Source of the DNA: Tetrahymena thermophila SB210 | Lineage: Eukaryota; Ciliophora; Oligohymenophorea; Hymenostomatida; Tetrahymenidae | Assembly: GCF_000189635.1 (NCBI RefSeq) | Contig: NW_002476361.1 | Location: forward strand, 248,001-312,000 | Direction of reading: 5' to 3' | DNA length: 64,000 bases | Shown: in pieces, positions 1 through 13,500 of the stretch | Layout: every line of letters begins with the position of its first letter | How positions within the stretch are numbered: position 1 is the first letter of the stretch | Position numbers and translations under genes: made by a program | The notes under the pieces: model-generated | What the model was told of the DNA's origin: nothing | The model's input: only the letters and a program-made list of their open reading frames with translations | The model's database searches: none

Positions 1-2779
1 TATTTCTTTTTGGATAATATGCGAAATACCTTTTTAGGATGCAATGCTCATCAAAATTCAAATTAAAGAAATCGTTTCAAAAGGAATTTTCATTCAGATA
101 ATCTTAAAACAAAGAAAGCATTTAGTATTAATATTTTTTTTGTTTAATGGAGAAGTTAAAGAGATTACATTACTTATCAAATTAGTATGCCCTTTCATTT
201 TAAAGGCTTAAGGTTGTAAAATAAATCTATTTAAAAATATAATTTGTTATAAAGTAAGATATTGAAATATCAATATATTTTTTTTGATTTAAATACCTCA
301 AAAAAAATTGTATTTTTTATATGAAAAACCAGCAAATAATTCATAAAAATTATAAAGCAAACAAATTATTTGGATTCAAGCTATTTCTTTTTTTGTTACT
401 TTAATTTTAATATCACTTGTTCGTTCAATTGTAATTAAGAAAAATTCAAAATTTTTACCTTAATTTCAAACAACATATGTCTTTTCTTTATTCAATTTTT
501 ATAATATATATACTTATTTTCATTTTAAAAAGTGTAATTTATATTTATGGATGTTTTCTCTCTTCAAAATTAAAATAAAAAAAATAGAAAATCTCTATTG
601 AAAATGAAAGAAAATAAAAGTACAACTATTCTTTAAAATATTTAGAGTACGAATTTATTTGAAGCCAAAAAAATTATTATTAATTACTGAGGAAAATTTA
701 AATAATAAAATCATTAAATTTATTTAAAAATTATTTTTTAATTAGCTTTAAAAGACAAATGAAAATAATAATAAGTACTCTGTTTGGCAATTAAAAATAA
801 CAATTAATGAAGTAAAATTAATGAATTATTATCTTTTCGATTATAAAAATATTAACAATAAAATTTATAAATACTAAATATTGTTAAATGTAAAATAAGT
901 TAATTTAATTTTTATATTTTAAATGAAAATAAAGTTATTTTTTTCTTTAATATTTTAATTTTTAGGCTTTTTCTTTTTACATATTTGAATATTATATTTT
1001 CAAAAGGATTTTATTAAAATAGGCAATAATTAAATCATAATATATTTTTTTAATGCTTAATATTTACAATAAAATTAATGTAAATCCTTATTTTAAAATA
1101 CAGACTGTATTATTTAAAGCGAAAATTTAATTAAAAATTGAATATTTTATTTTAATTAAAATTATTTCTTTTATTTATTCAAAGCTGGAGAAGAGTTTGT
1201 CATATGTTATTGATGATATAATAATAATTATTATTTTAATGGTTTTATTTCATTAATTAAAATTTATGATTTAATTTAGTGCTAGATTTGATCATTTTTT
1301 ATTATATCTATTCTCGAATAATTATTTATAGAGTTGGAAATGCATTTTTAATAAAACAATAAATATTATTTAATAAATTTAAAAGAAATATAAAGGTTTT
1401 AAAACAAGTTTAGAACCTGATAGAAGAAAAAATAATTTAAAAATTTTCTTCAAAGATTTAACTTTTTTTATTTGTTTTTATTTATCCACGAATCCTATTT
1501 CGATACTATTTTTTTTATTTTTATATTTTCTTATAATTTAAAAATATTATTTATTATTCTACTAAATATATATCTGACTAGAGAAATAATTATTTGAAAT
1601 TAGTAATAAATTACAATTCACCATATAAATTTTATGGTAATATGCTTATTTTTTATTGCTGATTCTGATTATTTTTCTAGCTATTTATTATTTTTAACCT
1701 AGAGATAAGATTAATGTTAAGAAAATCGAATTAAAAAATTCTAGCCAATTGAAATAAAATAAGTGTAAATAATAAAAAAAAACTTTCAAAATATTGCTAA
1801 TCCAGTTATTAAAATATGATGAACTGGATAGCATTATATTTTCATACCTCGATTATGTTTAATTTAAAGTGAAAAAAAAGAATTAAAATATTTATGAAAA
1901 AGTAAATCACTATTCAATAAAATTCATAAATTGAGTATAAAATATAAATATATAGTATAAAAAGTGTTCTAATATAGTATTCAATATTTTTTCAAATTTT
2001 TGCGGGTTTTTATTAACGCCCTGAATGAAAATTTCTAATAAATTTTATTCTGATAGCTCTTAAAGGCCATTCTATATTATATAATATTTGAATTAGATAA
2101 ATTATTTTTATAGATAAAAAAATAAATTATTTAACAATTTATATTATTTAAAAAAGTTTTAAATTCTGCTTTAAAAATTAATAACAAAAAACTTTTATTA
2201 ATACATAATTAAATTAATAAATATGTATTATTTTTCTTAATTTAAGAATTTCATTGATTTTATTTTTTTTAAATATTTTTTAAATTTTTTATTATTTTGA
2301 AAGAAAATTTAGGAATTAAATATAATGATATCCAGTTTGTTCATCATATTTTAATTCCTGGATTAGCAATAATATAAAATTTATCATTTAGTTAACTCTA
2401 AAAATTATTGTTTTTGGTGCATATTAAAATTTCTTTAAAATTTTAGAAATTTTGGTGCTAATTATAAATATTCAAAGCATAATATTTTATTTATTTAAAT
2501 AAATAAATAATGAATCAAAGATAAAGAATTTTTTTGCAAAAGTCATAAATATCATGTAAATTAATATTTATATTATCACATAGCTAGCTTAAAACTAAAA
2601 TTAAGAGTTTTAAAATACTGCTTGAGTGTTAAATTTAGAATAAATTGAATAAAACAAATAAATTTAATATGAAAAATTAATCCAAAAGAATAATAAAAAC
2701 AAGAGAATAAGATGCTCAATAATAAGTTTTTTCAAAAGAAATTAAAAGTTTTTTAACATTTAAAATAAGAAAATTAAAA
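1..2779. other. AT-rich non-coding region
   Basis: No convincing gene is visible on either strand. The stretch is dominated by A/T runs and short frames. The first 321 bases are open in frame 1 on the + strand and slightly richer in G+C, so they could be the tail of a gene lying to the left. Because TGA is the only stop here, an open run of that size is not strong evidence. The only structured element seen is a pair of inverted arms at 1791-1842 and 2318-2373, listed separately. Confidence 0.5.
1791..2373. repeat. Imperfect inverted repeat pair, arms about 52-56 bp
   Basis: The arm at 1791-1842 (starting ATATTGCTAATCCAG) recurs as its reverse complement at 2318-2373, with a few mismatches and small indels. 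The two arms enclose about 475 bp of AT-rich DNA with no recognisable gene. Each arm also contains a smaller palindrome, TCCAGTT...AACTGGA, so the arms can fold alone or pair with each other. They could be the ends of an eroded mobile element or a local inverted duplication. No target-site duplication was identified. Confidence 0.5.
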
Positions 2780-3690
2780 GCAAAAAAATTCAACTTATTA
2801 ATCTCATCAGATTCATTTTTAAAGAATGATTTGATGAAGAGAATAAAAATAATGACACAAACTAAAGTACAGAAATATTGACTATGATAAAAAGTAATAA
2901 AGAAAAGATATTTTTAAAAATTTTGATGAGTAAAAACTTTTATTTTCTGAATAATTCTTAGAATGCTAGAATGCGAAATTGACAAAGAAAGATTTGATAT
3001 GCAAAAATTAAAAAAAATATTAATTAAGATAATTGATATTAAAAGTGAATAACTTAAGCACTTAAATTAGATAAAATAATGTTATTCTTGAGTCACGAGA
3101 ATTATAGGATAACTATAAAAATTAATTAAGGAATATAGCAACATTTTTAAAGCCAATAAGCATGAGTATAGAAGCACAAATAGTTAGATATCAATAATAT
3201 TTATTTTAAGTTAGATGAATTAAATAAACTAAGTTTAAAAGAGTTAGCTGAGTGTCATTAATTATCTACCAAGTTTAACTAAATACAAATTGATTAGAAA
3301 GAGATAATTCAATAAATTAATAAATTTGAAGGAACTTCTTTCTGAACTTATTAGAAGATACAGAAAATTTTAATCTTTTTTAATGCTTACCTGGAAAGAA
3401 ATATTAGCTAAAGGTAGATAAAAATAGTAATAATCCATATTTAATAAATATTGAAAAAGAAAAGGATGAATTACATAATATTTAATACACTTTTTTTATA
3501 ATGTTTACATAACATAATACAGATTAATCAAAAGTTAATCAATAAAGCATCTAGAAAAAAAGTTTACTTTTGTAAACCTTAAAACTTTTAAATAATCATC
3601 GCCACAAGCTTAACTAATTGATTTACTAATTTAAGAAAGCAAGCCAAATAGTTTTAAAAAAGTTTTACCTTTTTGAATACCTCAAAGGGT
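2780..3690 (+). pseudogene. Decayed coding remnant, probable coiled-coil protein
   Basis: The + strand shows protein-like runs rich in K, E, Q, L and I, in three frames that replace one another at overlapping TGA stops. One runs to TGA 3089-3091, one from about 3090 to TGA 3216-3218, one from 3214 to TGA 3343-3345, and another open run spans about 3349-3689. Segments such as DELNKLSLKELAECHQ and QIDQKEIIQQINKF have coiled-coil character. No GT...AG introns fall at the frame changes, so frameshift decay fits better than splicing. The family is not recognised. The downstream neighbour is the giant gene on the same strand, about 850 bp away. Confidence 0.4.
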
Positions 3691-4515
3691 GATTAAAATA
3701 AAAAAATTGGTGCTCTTCAGATAAAGCAGACTTAATTTTTTTATTAAAAATTATTCTTAATTACCATAAATCCTCAATAGGTAGGTACTGCACTAATAAT
3801 TATTATAAATTTATATCAAATATTTTTTTTAAATTTATTTAAACTATGATAAGCTTCATACAAATTACATAAATATATATGAAATACTATTATATAAATA
3901 TATTTAAAATTATATTTATTTCTTTTAGAGAGATAAATATTTATAGGTGTAACCAAATACTATTTATCTCTCTATTATAAAAAAAAAATCCTTAATTAGC
4001 AAAAACACAAATAAATTACTTTAAGGTAAATGTTATCAAAGAATTTTTTGTGGGAAAAATTGGATGACAAATTTTTTGTTACATTTCCTAAATTAATTTA
4101 GTATTTAAGGAATTATACATAAAGCAAATAAATGAGATACAAAAAAATTTTAGATAGTCTACAGATTAAAAGGAAACATTTTGTGATATACTTTTGAAAT
4201 TAATTTCAAATATTATCAATCCATTTAGATTAAAACAGAAAAGTCTGTAAAAATAATTTATATAAACCATTAGTTATTAATTTATACTTTTATAAGATGT
4301 TAAATATTAAATTATTAAATAAAGTTAAGCAGATTCTAATTAAGGTTTGAAGACTTATTTATGATAGTCTTTAAATTCAATAAATAAAAAAAACATATAA
4401 ATTTCAAAAAGATAAGAAATATTTAAAAGTAATTTAAAAATATTTTACAGTTAAAAGCAATACATACTACTTTCAATAATATTTTAATATCTAATTTCTC
4501 TTGTTATTATACTGA
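3691..4515. other. AT-rich region upstream of giant gene copy A
   Basis: No gene is visible. From about 4200 the sequence is weakly but recognisably related to the DNA before copy B (about 43905-44202), so the gene duplication carried roughly 300 bp of upstream sequence. Promoter elements cannot be named by eye in such AT-rich DNA. A hairpin at 3926-3974 is listed separately. Confidence 0.5.
3926..3974. repeat. 14-bp perfect inverted repeat (hairpin)
   Basis: TAGAGAGATAAATA at 3926-3939 pairs perfectly with TATTTATCTCTCTA at 3961-3974 across a 21-nt loop. It lies about 570 bp before the start codon of giant gene copy A. No coding sequence overlaps it. It could be a transcript hairpin, a factor-binding palindrome or the trace of a small insertion. 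Confidence 0.6.
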
Positions 4516-4539
4516 CAAAGCTGGCATAGTTTTTGAGTT
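4516..4539 (+). promoter_or_regulatory. Conserved 5' leader of giant gene copy A
   Basis: The 24 bases just before the ATG differ at only four positions from 44203-44226 before copy B (CAAAGCTG...AGTTTTTGAG), while sequence further upstream is much more diverged. This supports the chosen start codons and suggests a leader that matters for expression. No defined motif is recognised. Confidence 0.5.
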
Positions 4540-7500
4540 ATGAGATAATTCATTTTACTCTTTCTTACTATATGTAAGATTCTTGAAGATATCTCCATAG
4601 TTATAGCATAAGAGAGCATTACAATAGAGCCTATATTCATAAAGAATACTAATACAGAATATGGATAGGCTACATTCTATTAACTCAAATTTTTTTATGG
4701 AAAAAGTATAGTTGATGGAAATGCTAACATAATAGTTTCTTTCCCTCATTAAATAGAATTACAGTATTTTCCTCAATATATTGAGTGTTATTACAAAGTA
4801 GATACGACTGAGCATTAAACTGTACCTTGTGAGTATAATAAAGAGCGTCAAGTTTACATCAATGTAAAAAGTATAATTTCAGGGGAGTAAAGCATAGCTA
4901 TAGGTCCTATCTTAAATCCAAATAATGTGCCTGGTACTTCCTTTTTCAAGCTCTGTATTCTATATAATGACTATCCAACAGAGTGTAATGACTCCTTTGG
5001 AAAAGTATACTTTGGCAGATAACCAGGTAATAATTATTAACCTTTTGTTTTTTATTCCTATACTTTTAACAGGTTATGCCCAATTTTTTTTAATTGTGAC
5101 TTACATTTATTTGCATGCAAATTTTGATTAAAACTATAAAAATAATAAAATTTGATCATAGTATTTACTGTAAAGATATTTTGATTATCAATAAAAATAA
5201 ATGGTTAAAAAAAATTAAATGAATGGAAATATTTAGTAAATATTGCAAATTTAATTTTATTTCATTAAATATATTTTTTAATGTTAAAATCATTTTATTG
5301 CTTTTAGGTGACTTCCAAAATATAAGACCATTTTAACTTCAAATAATATGAACTTATCTTAAAATCATTTAAATATAAAAAATTAAAACTATAGTAATAT
5401 AATAAAGTCTTCAAATAAATTATTATTATTAAATGGTGATAGCGCACCAATTTTTAAACAATCTTTACAGATTAAATGCATAAATAATTTGTAAATTGTT
5501 TAATTTTAATTGCCTAATAAATATTAAAAAGATAAAAAATATGGAATTATTTTCTTAATATTTTTTAGATTAGAAATTATTATTAAATCAGCACTTAATT
5601 ATGTTAAAATTTTTTTTAACAATTTTACTGTCTTAACTTAAATTTGAATTAATTACTTACAATCTCGATTTTTAATAATTTAAAGTTTAAATCCAGCAAA
5701 TTATTTTAATAAATATTTTAAATATTAAAAAAATATATTATAAAATAAGCTCTTATGCCTTTTGCAGATGTTTAGTATAAAAGTTCTCTTTAAGTCAATG
5801 AAGGAAGTTCTTGGATCTTTGATTTTAAATTATTAGGTATTTATGAAAATAATTTATTTAGCATCAGAATAACATTTCCTGAGGGATTTAAGACTAAATC
5901 TGCTTTATGTGATATCTAGGGTAGTCAAACAAAACCATAGACTATTATCCTCTTCAATTAAAGAATGATTGAGTGCTAAAATATTGCAAAATAACTTAAA
6001 GGAAGTCTATAAATTAGAATAATTAACATGATAAATCCTAATAGTATTGGAGACTTAAAGAATTTCTAAATTGAACTTTTATAACAATCTAATGGTTTAA
6101 TCTTTGAAAGAATAATCTTTAATCCTAAATTGGATATTTTGTTAAATGTAGGAAATATGAAAGCTAATCTAATTTAAGAGAACAACTTCAAGTTTTCAAA
6201 TAGTACTCTCACTTTCTAAATTAATCCAACAAATAAATTAGGAGAAGGTGGTACTCTTCAAATTATATTTGGCTAATAATGGAAATTATGGGCTCTTAAT
6301 TGTACTATTGTTAAAGGATTTTCCAGATATTCTGGAAAATTTCCAAATTGTTTCTTAAATTCAAATGATAATAGCTATAAAATACAAAACTTTAAAGAGA
6401 TTGATTTCACTCAATAAATAGTAGTCAAAATAATTGCTTAGTCTCCAAAATCAGAAGGAAATTTCCCTATTATTGTACAAACACTTAATTTAAGATAGAA
6501 AATTGTTGATTAGTCAACAGTTACAGCTCTCACAAACTCTACTTGTAAAATTTTTTCTAATAATAATTAATTTCTTATTAACCTTTCTAAACTTGATAGA
6601 AATATTAGATTAATTTATCATCTAATCTTAATTTTTCTAATTAATTTCAATTTGAATAATGATTGTTTACATAATAACTTGTCAAACAATTTAATTTCTC
6701 ACCATTTATTGAAAACTCTATTTATAAAGAATTTTTTAGCTTGTGGTTAAAATTTAATTTTAGAGATTAATAAGGATTAATTAGATTAATTCATTTAAAT
6801 TGAATATTTTTAGGGGTTATGATAAAGTCTATTAATTTATATTATAAATTCATTAATTTTGATTTTTAAAAATGTACCGTAACTATTCATGGCGAATGGA
6901 GGATGGCGAATGGTGAATATTGGCGAATCATTCAATAATATTTCAAATTATCATAAATTACTTGAATAACGCCGGCGAAAGTGGCGAATTAATGAATAGT
7001 TCTAAAATTACTTATTTTATGGGTTCCTTCTAAATATTTATTAATTTCTTTCCCACCCCTTATAATAAATTATCATAAAACCCATAATGCAAATAAGAAA
7101 ATCAATCAAAAAAGGGATATATATAGCCTCCAACTCAAGAAGAACTATAGTAATGGATCATATCAAGCTTTGAAAAGATTGATCACTGTTTGGTTTAAAA
7201 ATCTTTTAAAGTTTGTGGGATTTCTGAGGCTTTAGATGGCACCGAAGATCATATAGTAAATCAAAAGCTGAGAAGTAAATAAGATATTGGTGAATATTTG
7301 AATGAGGTACTAAATGACTAAAATAACTATAATGATTATAATGATGAAAGAGAAGTTATTTAGAGTTAATTAGATTCAATTGATTAACATTTTACATATG
7401 AAAATAATTAAGAAATAGCATAAAAGGTAAAGGGAGTAATCAGTAAAATAAAACTTACTTAAGATGATAATGAAGTAGAAACAATTATCAATCAAGAGTT

Positions 7501-10500
7501 TCAAGAAAATTTAGAATTATTGGAAGAAAAAGAAGAATACAGTATTACATTTAGTGATATTGAAGATAATGATGAGATACTTGAAGAATAACCTCATAAA
7601 AATATAAAAACCAATGATTAATAGCCAATAAAACCAATTGTTGATATTCCTTATTAAAGTACAATGATGATGGAAGAAGAAGAGAATGAAAATAAAGTTG
7701 ATTCTTAATGTAAGAATAAAATAAAAACTTTCAAAGATAACATTTTCAATAAATAAATTCATCTTATTAAATTTGGAAACAAAGTAGTTTAATATAAAAT
7801 AACATAATTTATGTAATGATATCTATTGTATTTTTACATTATTCAATATTCGCCATTTAATTTTGATCATTTTCACTTACCTTTTTTTTTTTTTATATTC
7901 GCCATTCGCCATTAAAATGGCGAATGGCGAGGAGAAAAATATTGAATAGTTACGGTATTAAAATATTATTTTTACAATAATTTTAGGCTTTATTATTAAT
8001 TTTAAAAAACTACTACTACTCTTTTTCGATTAAATTATTACAGGACTTCATTTATTTTAATTATAATAGTTGGGAGTCTCAAAAGGTTTACTGCTAGTGC
8101 TGTAAGAAATTAAATCAAATTACAGGCAGGAAAAGCAGGCCCTTTAGAATCAACCTTTTTTTTAAAGCATAATCTTCCAGCTACAAATTACAAATCTGTT
8201 GGAAAGGTTGTAATTGATATTTTTCCAAAAATACCTAAACCATCTACAGACTATGGAATAATTAAATGCTATTTCTATGGAAATATTTTAGCTTCTAGCT
8301 GTGATTTTAATGACAAAACATATGCAGATCGCACAAAAATAACTATTTATACTCCTGAAAATTATGATTTTCAAGAAAGTGAGATACCCATTACTGTTAC
8401 AACAGAAGGATCCAAACCAGGCTATAATGATGGAATTTTGTTAGATCCTCTTGTAAAAAGATATCTATTTCACTACCATTTCTATGATAATGATTTACCA
8501 GCTTCTGAACCTACTGAGGTGTATTACTAAGAATGGGTTCCAGATTCTTTTGAAATACCTGATATCGACTTCAAATATAATGTCCTCATAAGAGAAAAAA
8601 ATGAATATACTCATATGCGGTAACATTTTTTATATATTTATTTATCATTTTAAAATTTCAAAATAAAAAATATTTTATTTTTAACTTTTATTAGTTTTGA
8701 AATGAAGTAACAAATAACTTTACCTTACGGAGATAGAAATTACTTATTTAGAGTTACATTTATAAAAGATATTATAAATGTATGGTAAATAGGATAACCT
8801 TATGAGAATAACTATGCGATTATTGAAGACTTTCCTTGTTATTTATATGGAAGCACAACAGTTGCAAATCCTTTCTCGAAATGTGATTTATACCAATAGA
8901 GTTTTAGAGATCCTTTCATTCAAGCTTATGGATTTGAAACTCTAAAAATTTAAAAAGGTAATTGGATAATTTTAGAAATTCCTTAAATCCTAATAGCAAA
9001 TGTACCAACTGGCTCAAAAGGAACCCTAAGGTTTTCATTAATGGAGGAAACACCAGGTATGATTAATCCTGAAGTTGAGTTATACTATAAATAAATATCT
9101 GTAGAAATATTAGAATAGTCTTTTATAAATTATTCATTTAACCCTAACATAGCCACCACGCTTATACCACCTATTGTTAATCAACAAACAGATCTAAGAT
9201 TCTAATGGAGCGCAGCTGTTTATGACCCTTAATATTTAATTTATGAAATAGATTTAGTAGGTTATTATGATATAGGTAGAGGAATAATTCAATCCACTAA
9301 CTGTGATGGTAATTAGTGTATTAAATTTTAAAAGCCAGTCCATTGGATTGTAATTTATCCTAATACTCCTCTTAATTAGCAAATAATTACAAATATTTTA
9401 GGAGTATTTTAAAATCCAAATTATGCAGATTAATTCATTTTTAAGGTCAGAGCCATGAAAAATGGTGTAGTTGTGAATAAGCATACGTTTAATGTAAAAG
9501 TAGGCTCAGCAGATATATTAAATAAAATATTCGATATCTGCAACCCTAATCATGTCATTAATTCTATAAACGGCTTGATCAGAAAAAATGAAGAGCATGA
9601 ATTCTATATAAAATTCAATACAAGAACTTCCATGCCTAGAAACTCTCTGATACGATTTAGTTTTAGAAATATTTAAACTTAAACTCAAACTGATCGCCAT
9701 ATTAATTTTTGTAGAATCGTCAGTGGCTTAGTACCTTACGACAAGACACCTATTTAGTGCAAAGCAGTAAGTACAAGTATAATTGAAATTTCTCATTTTG
9801 AATAGGTTTTACAAAATGTACCAATAGAAATTCACATTCGACTTCTTATTGATGGTTCTGCAACAATAAACCCATCTGTAGATATTGAAACTTTTTATGG
9901 GCCTAAAAATGAAAAGCTGATTGATAGTACCTATTCAATCTCATCTAATACACCAAATATTTCTACAAATAATGTGGACTCAGAAGTAAAATTTAAAGTA
10001 TTAGATGAAGCTGTAAGATCAGAAAAAAGAGAAAAAGGTTATATAGGACCAGTAATTTTTGATTTCACACCAAATATAATTACAAATATTAAATATATTA
10101 AGGTAAAAATATATTATTTAAGGAACATAATTTCATAAATTTTAATATTTTATTTTCATTTCGTTTTTCTAAATATTTTATTCATGATAGATTAAGTTCG
10201 ATGCTAGCTTCTCTACCCCAAGAAATTATGGAACAGACTCTCTGATTTGCTTAGTGAATGAAGTGAGGTTTGAATGTGTTTATTCAATTAATCCTCTTTA
10301 CGTTTTAGTAGATATTACTTCTAATGCATTATAAGCTTCTTCTGCTTATAGATTATCAATATCTACTGAATATGTTTCTCCTTTAGATGGGTTAGTTCAT
10401 CCTAAAACTGAAGGCTTCTATCCTATTCATTTTTAACTATTGGACATTAATGGCTTTACAAACTAAGCTACTAGATGGATATTTATAAAAGCAGCTAAAT

Positions 10501-13500
10501 TATAATTCATATATATAGAGAGTGTAATAAGAAATTAAAAGAGAGCTAACATGTTTTATGTAAACTTTAAAACTACTTTGCCAGTTTAAAAACACAGCTC
10601 TGGAGGTAGAATTCATATAGAATTTCCTACTTTAGACCCTATGGGTAATCCTTTGTTTGATTTGGATTTGGGAGGTTACTAATAAAGTGGTGATGAAGTA
10701 GGTTGTAGATTTATCAAGTAAGGTGTAACAGCTGGAGATATAGGAGATATTAATGATAATAGATGCCGTCTTATAAAAAGTTAGAGAAGAGGCAATCCAG
10801 CTGTTGTAGAAATTATAAATTTTCCCTCACTACCTGCTGGAACTGAGATTTAAATGTGGATAGCTAAAGTTTTCAATCCACCAAACTTCAATTATCCTAG
10901 CTAACCTACTCTTTAAGTTATGGATGCTAATATATCTATTAATATTTTTGAATAAAATCCATTGACAGGTAAATTAATATTTTAAATTTATGATTTACGC
11001 ATTCATAATAATAATAAATGGATTAAGTAGTATACTAAAATAAAATTAATATATATATAATAAATAGGGGATTTGAAATACATTCATTATGATACATATA
11101 ATGTTTTTATGGATATTAGGGATGATCCAACTCTCCATGATGCCACTCATCCTTTTAGTTCTTAAAAAGTTAATCAGGTTTGGGAAACTGGATCTTAAGT
11201 AAATAGTAAATTAAAATCTATGGTAAATTAAGTATGGTATGATATTTCTCCGTTTGCTTCAGGAGATTTCTATATCGTAGAATTACCAAATAATTTCCCA
11301 GATACTCTAAAACCTGATTGGAAAATGGCTACTTGCCTAACATTCTACGACTGGTGTTTAACTTTCCCATAAATCAATTGGGTAGTTATGCACATAAATA
11401 CCAATCTAGTTGCTAATGTAATGTATGCTAGCAATGATGTTTTAAGTAATCTAATTTAAATAAATATAAATTTATTTTTAAATGTTATAAACAAATAATA
11501 TAATAAATATTAGTTTAAGTTTTACCTTAAAGTGTACCTTAGATAACTACCACTTATTAATCTTATGTTTGGTAAGGAAGGTTCTTCAGAGGATATGTTA
11601 TTCATTAAGTTACTCCTTAATAATGGCTACAATTAGTTGGTACTATTAGAAATTATGGATTGACTTAACTAGATTCTCCAAATAAGTTAGTTAAGGGAAG
11701 AACAAGAGTTGAAGTCAATTTTAATTTCACAAATTCTAACTTTATTCCTTACTATGGGGCAATATAGATTAGATTTCCATCAAGGATAGCTTCTATTTAA
11801 TCACACTGCAGGAGCTCCATAACTGTTGGATCTGGATTATAATCAAAAGTAGGCCCATTTGGTAATGTTGGGTGCTTAGTTCAAGATTAGAATACATGGG
11901 TTATCTATGGATTCAGTGATATAAATCCTCTAACTAATATTAAAATTTAAGGAGTAATTGATTTACCTAACGACGGGAATGCAGGGTATATAGGAGAATT
12001 AGATGTTATAACTTATGGGAGCCATGAATATGATAATATTTTTAATAAAGGCAGAATTATTGATAAGAGTTTAACACTTTCAAAAAGTGGATTTACTATT
12101 GACAACTTTTAAACAAAACAAATTGAAGATATTGATCTTTTACATATTGAAACCAAAACATTAAGAAATGCAAATAGGGTAACTTTCTTAATTTTTCTAT
12201 TCATTTACTGATATTTATATTATTTATAATAAAGACGCCTTTAACTTTTAAATTTAAAATTGGATACAACATATTTGCAAATAGAGGTAGAATTAGATTG
12301 ATGTTTTATCAGTATTCTTAATTATCCTTTAATGATTATATTGGAAATTCTTTTTAGTATTTCCCTACAAGTTAGTATGTCTGCAATATTCAAGTTGCTA
12401 ATACTAAAGAAAATTACGGTTGTAAAATCGAGCTAATTACATTATAAAATTAAGGATATAATTAAATATACTATCTCTTTTAGATGATTCCTAATAGTGA
12501 TTTACTGTCAAATGTAGATTATTTATTTACTTTAACCACAATTGATGGAGATGGCTAGGATGAAGGACTAACTTTTCCAAATTCAGGTTTACCTTACAAA
12601 GTATAATATTTTTTTTTACTTTATATTGAAAAATAATAAATAAAAATTTATTCTTTTTCTAAAAAGATTGATGTTTCTATGTCAATTTAAGAACCAAAAG
12701 GTGATAGTGATTACACTCTTCATTAGCATTTATATTACCAAGTCTATGGGTAGTCATTTGCATATTTAAAATTTACAAGTTACGTAACATTAAAGAATGA
12801 GATGAATTTATTTATTATAGAATTTCAACCTGGATAAACTATAAGAAATGATGATACTTTAGTGATAGAAATTCCAACAGCTTCTATAGATTTGCAAGAT
12901 AACTTGTTTGCAGATGATGGAGGTTTGTCTTTAAATAATCAAGATATAGTCGTAAATGATATAATTGATATGTCTCCAACATATCCAAACCCTACTATGG
13001 AATGCAGAATTTCGAGAGGTTTTTAGATTAAAGGACTTCCTATTAAGTTCCTTTGCAGCAACTTTAAATCTTCAGGTATTTTAAAAGATATTGGAGATAA
13101 TGACAGAATGAAAGTTGCTTTTAACATTTAAAATCCTGATGTTACTGTCAATCATTATTCAATCCCAGCATAAGTGTATGTTCAAAGAAATTACAAAAAT
13201 GCCAATGAGAAAATTCTTTATGACTTTGTTGAGAATGCTTTTTATATCCATTTTTGGAGTAAATTTTTATTCCTAAATTTTATTTAAAAAGCTTTTTAAA
13301 AAATATAAAAACCGATAGGTCCATAGATAATTTCTTTGGTTAATGGTGATTTTAATGTTGGTTCTACTACATAAACTGTTTGCAATACCCTTACAGATTT
13401 TAAATTTAGAGTGAGAAATAGCTAGAATTTGGTGGGTAAAAATGAGGATGCTTATATTTTAAGATTTAATTTCGAGTTAAGAGATGATGAATATCTTCAC

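Larger units (their letters stand above)
6875..7957. mobile_element. TA-flanked DNA transposon remnant in intron 2 (pogo/Tc1-mariner type)
   Basis: Element 6877-7955 has perfect 13-bp terminal inverted repeats, CCGTAACTATTCA and its reverse complement TGAATAGTTACGG. It is bounded by TA at 6875-6876 and 7956-7957, the target duplication expected of the Tc1/mariner/pogo superfamily. Several GGCGAAT words lie near both ends (for example at 6891 and 6908, and inverted near 7849 and 7900), a typical arrangement for subterminal transposase-binding sites. Inside is a + strand open frame with a pogo-type C-terminal signature. The orthologous intron of copy B (46221-46808) lacks the element, so it inserted after the gene duplication. 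With little over 1 kb and no catalytic domain it should be non-autonomous. Confidence 0.85.

Noticed and set aside
1-321. Open frame at the left edge of the window
   Set aside because: Possibly the 3' end of an outside gene, but composition is ambiguous and no splice or homology support is available.
7517-7762. Minus-strand open frame inside the intron 2 transposon
   Set aside because: It is antisense to the transposase-tail frame and has a low-complexity Phe/Ile composition produced by the acidic codons of the other strand.
9518-9700. Minus-strand open frames at 9518-9700 and 48278-48472 that resemble each other
   Set aside because: Their resemblance follows from being antisense to homologous exon 4 sequence in copies A and B.
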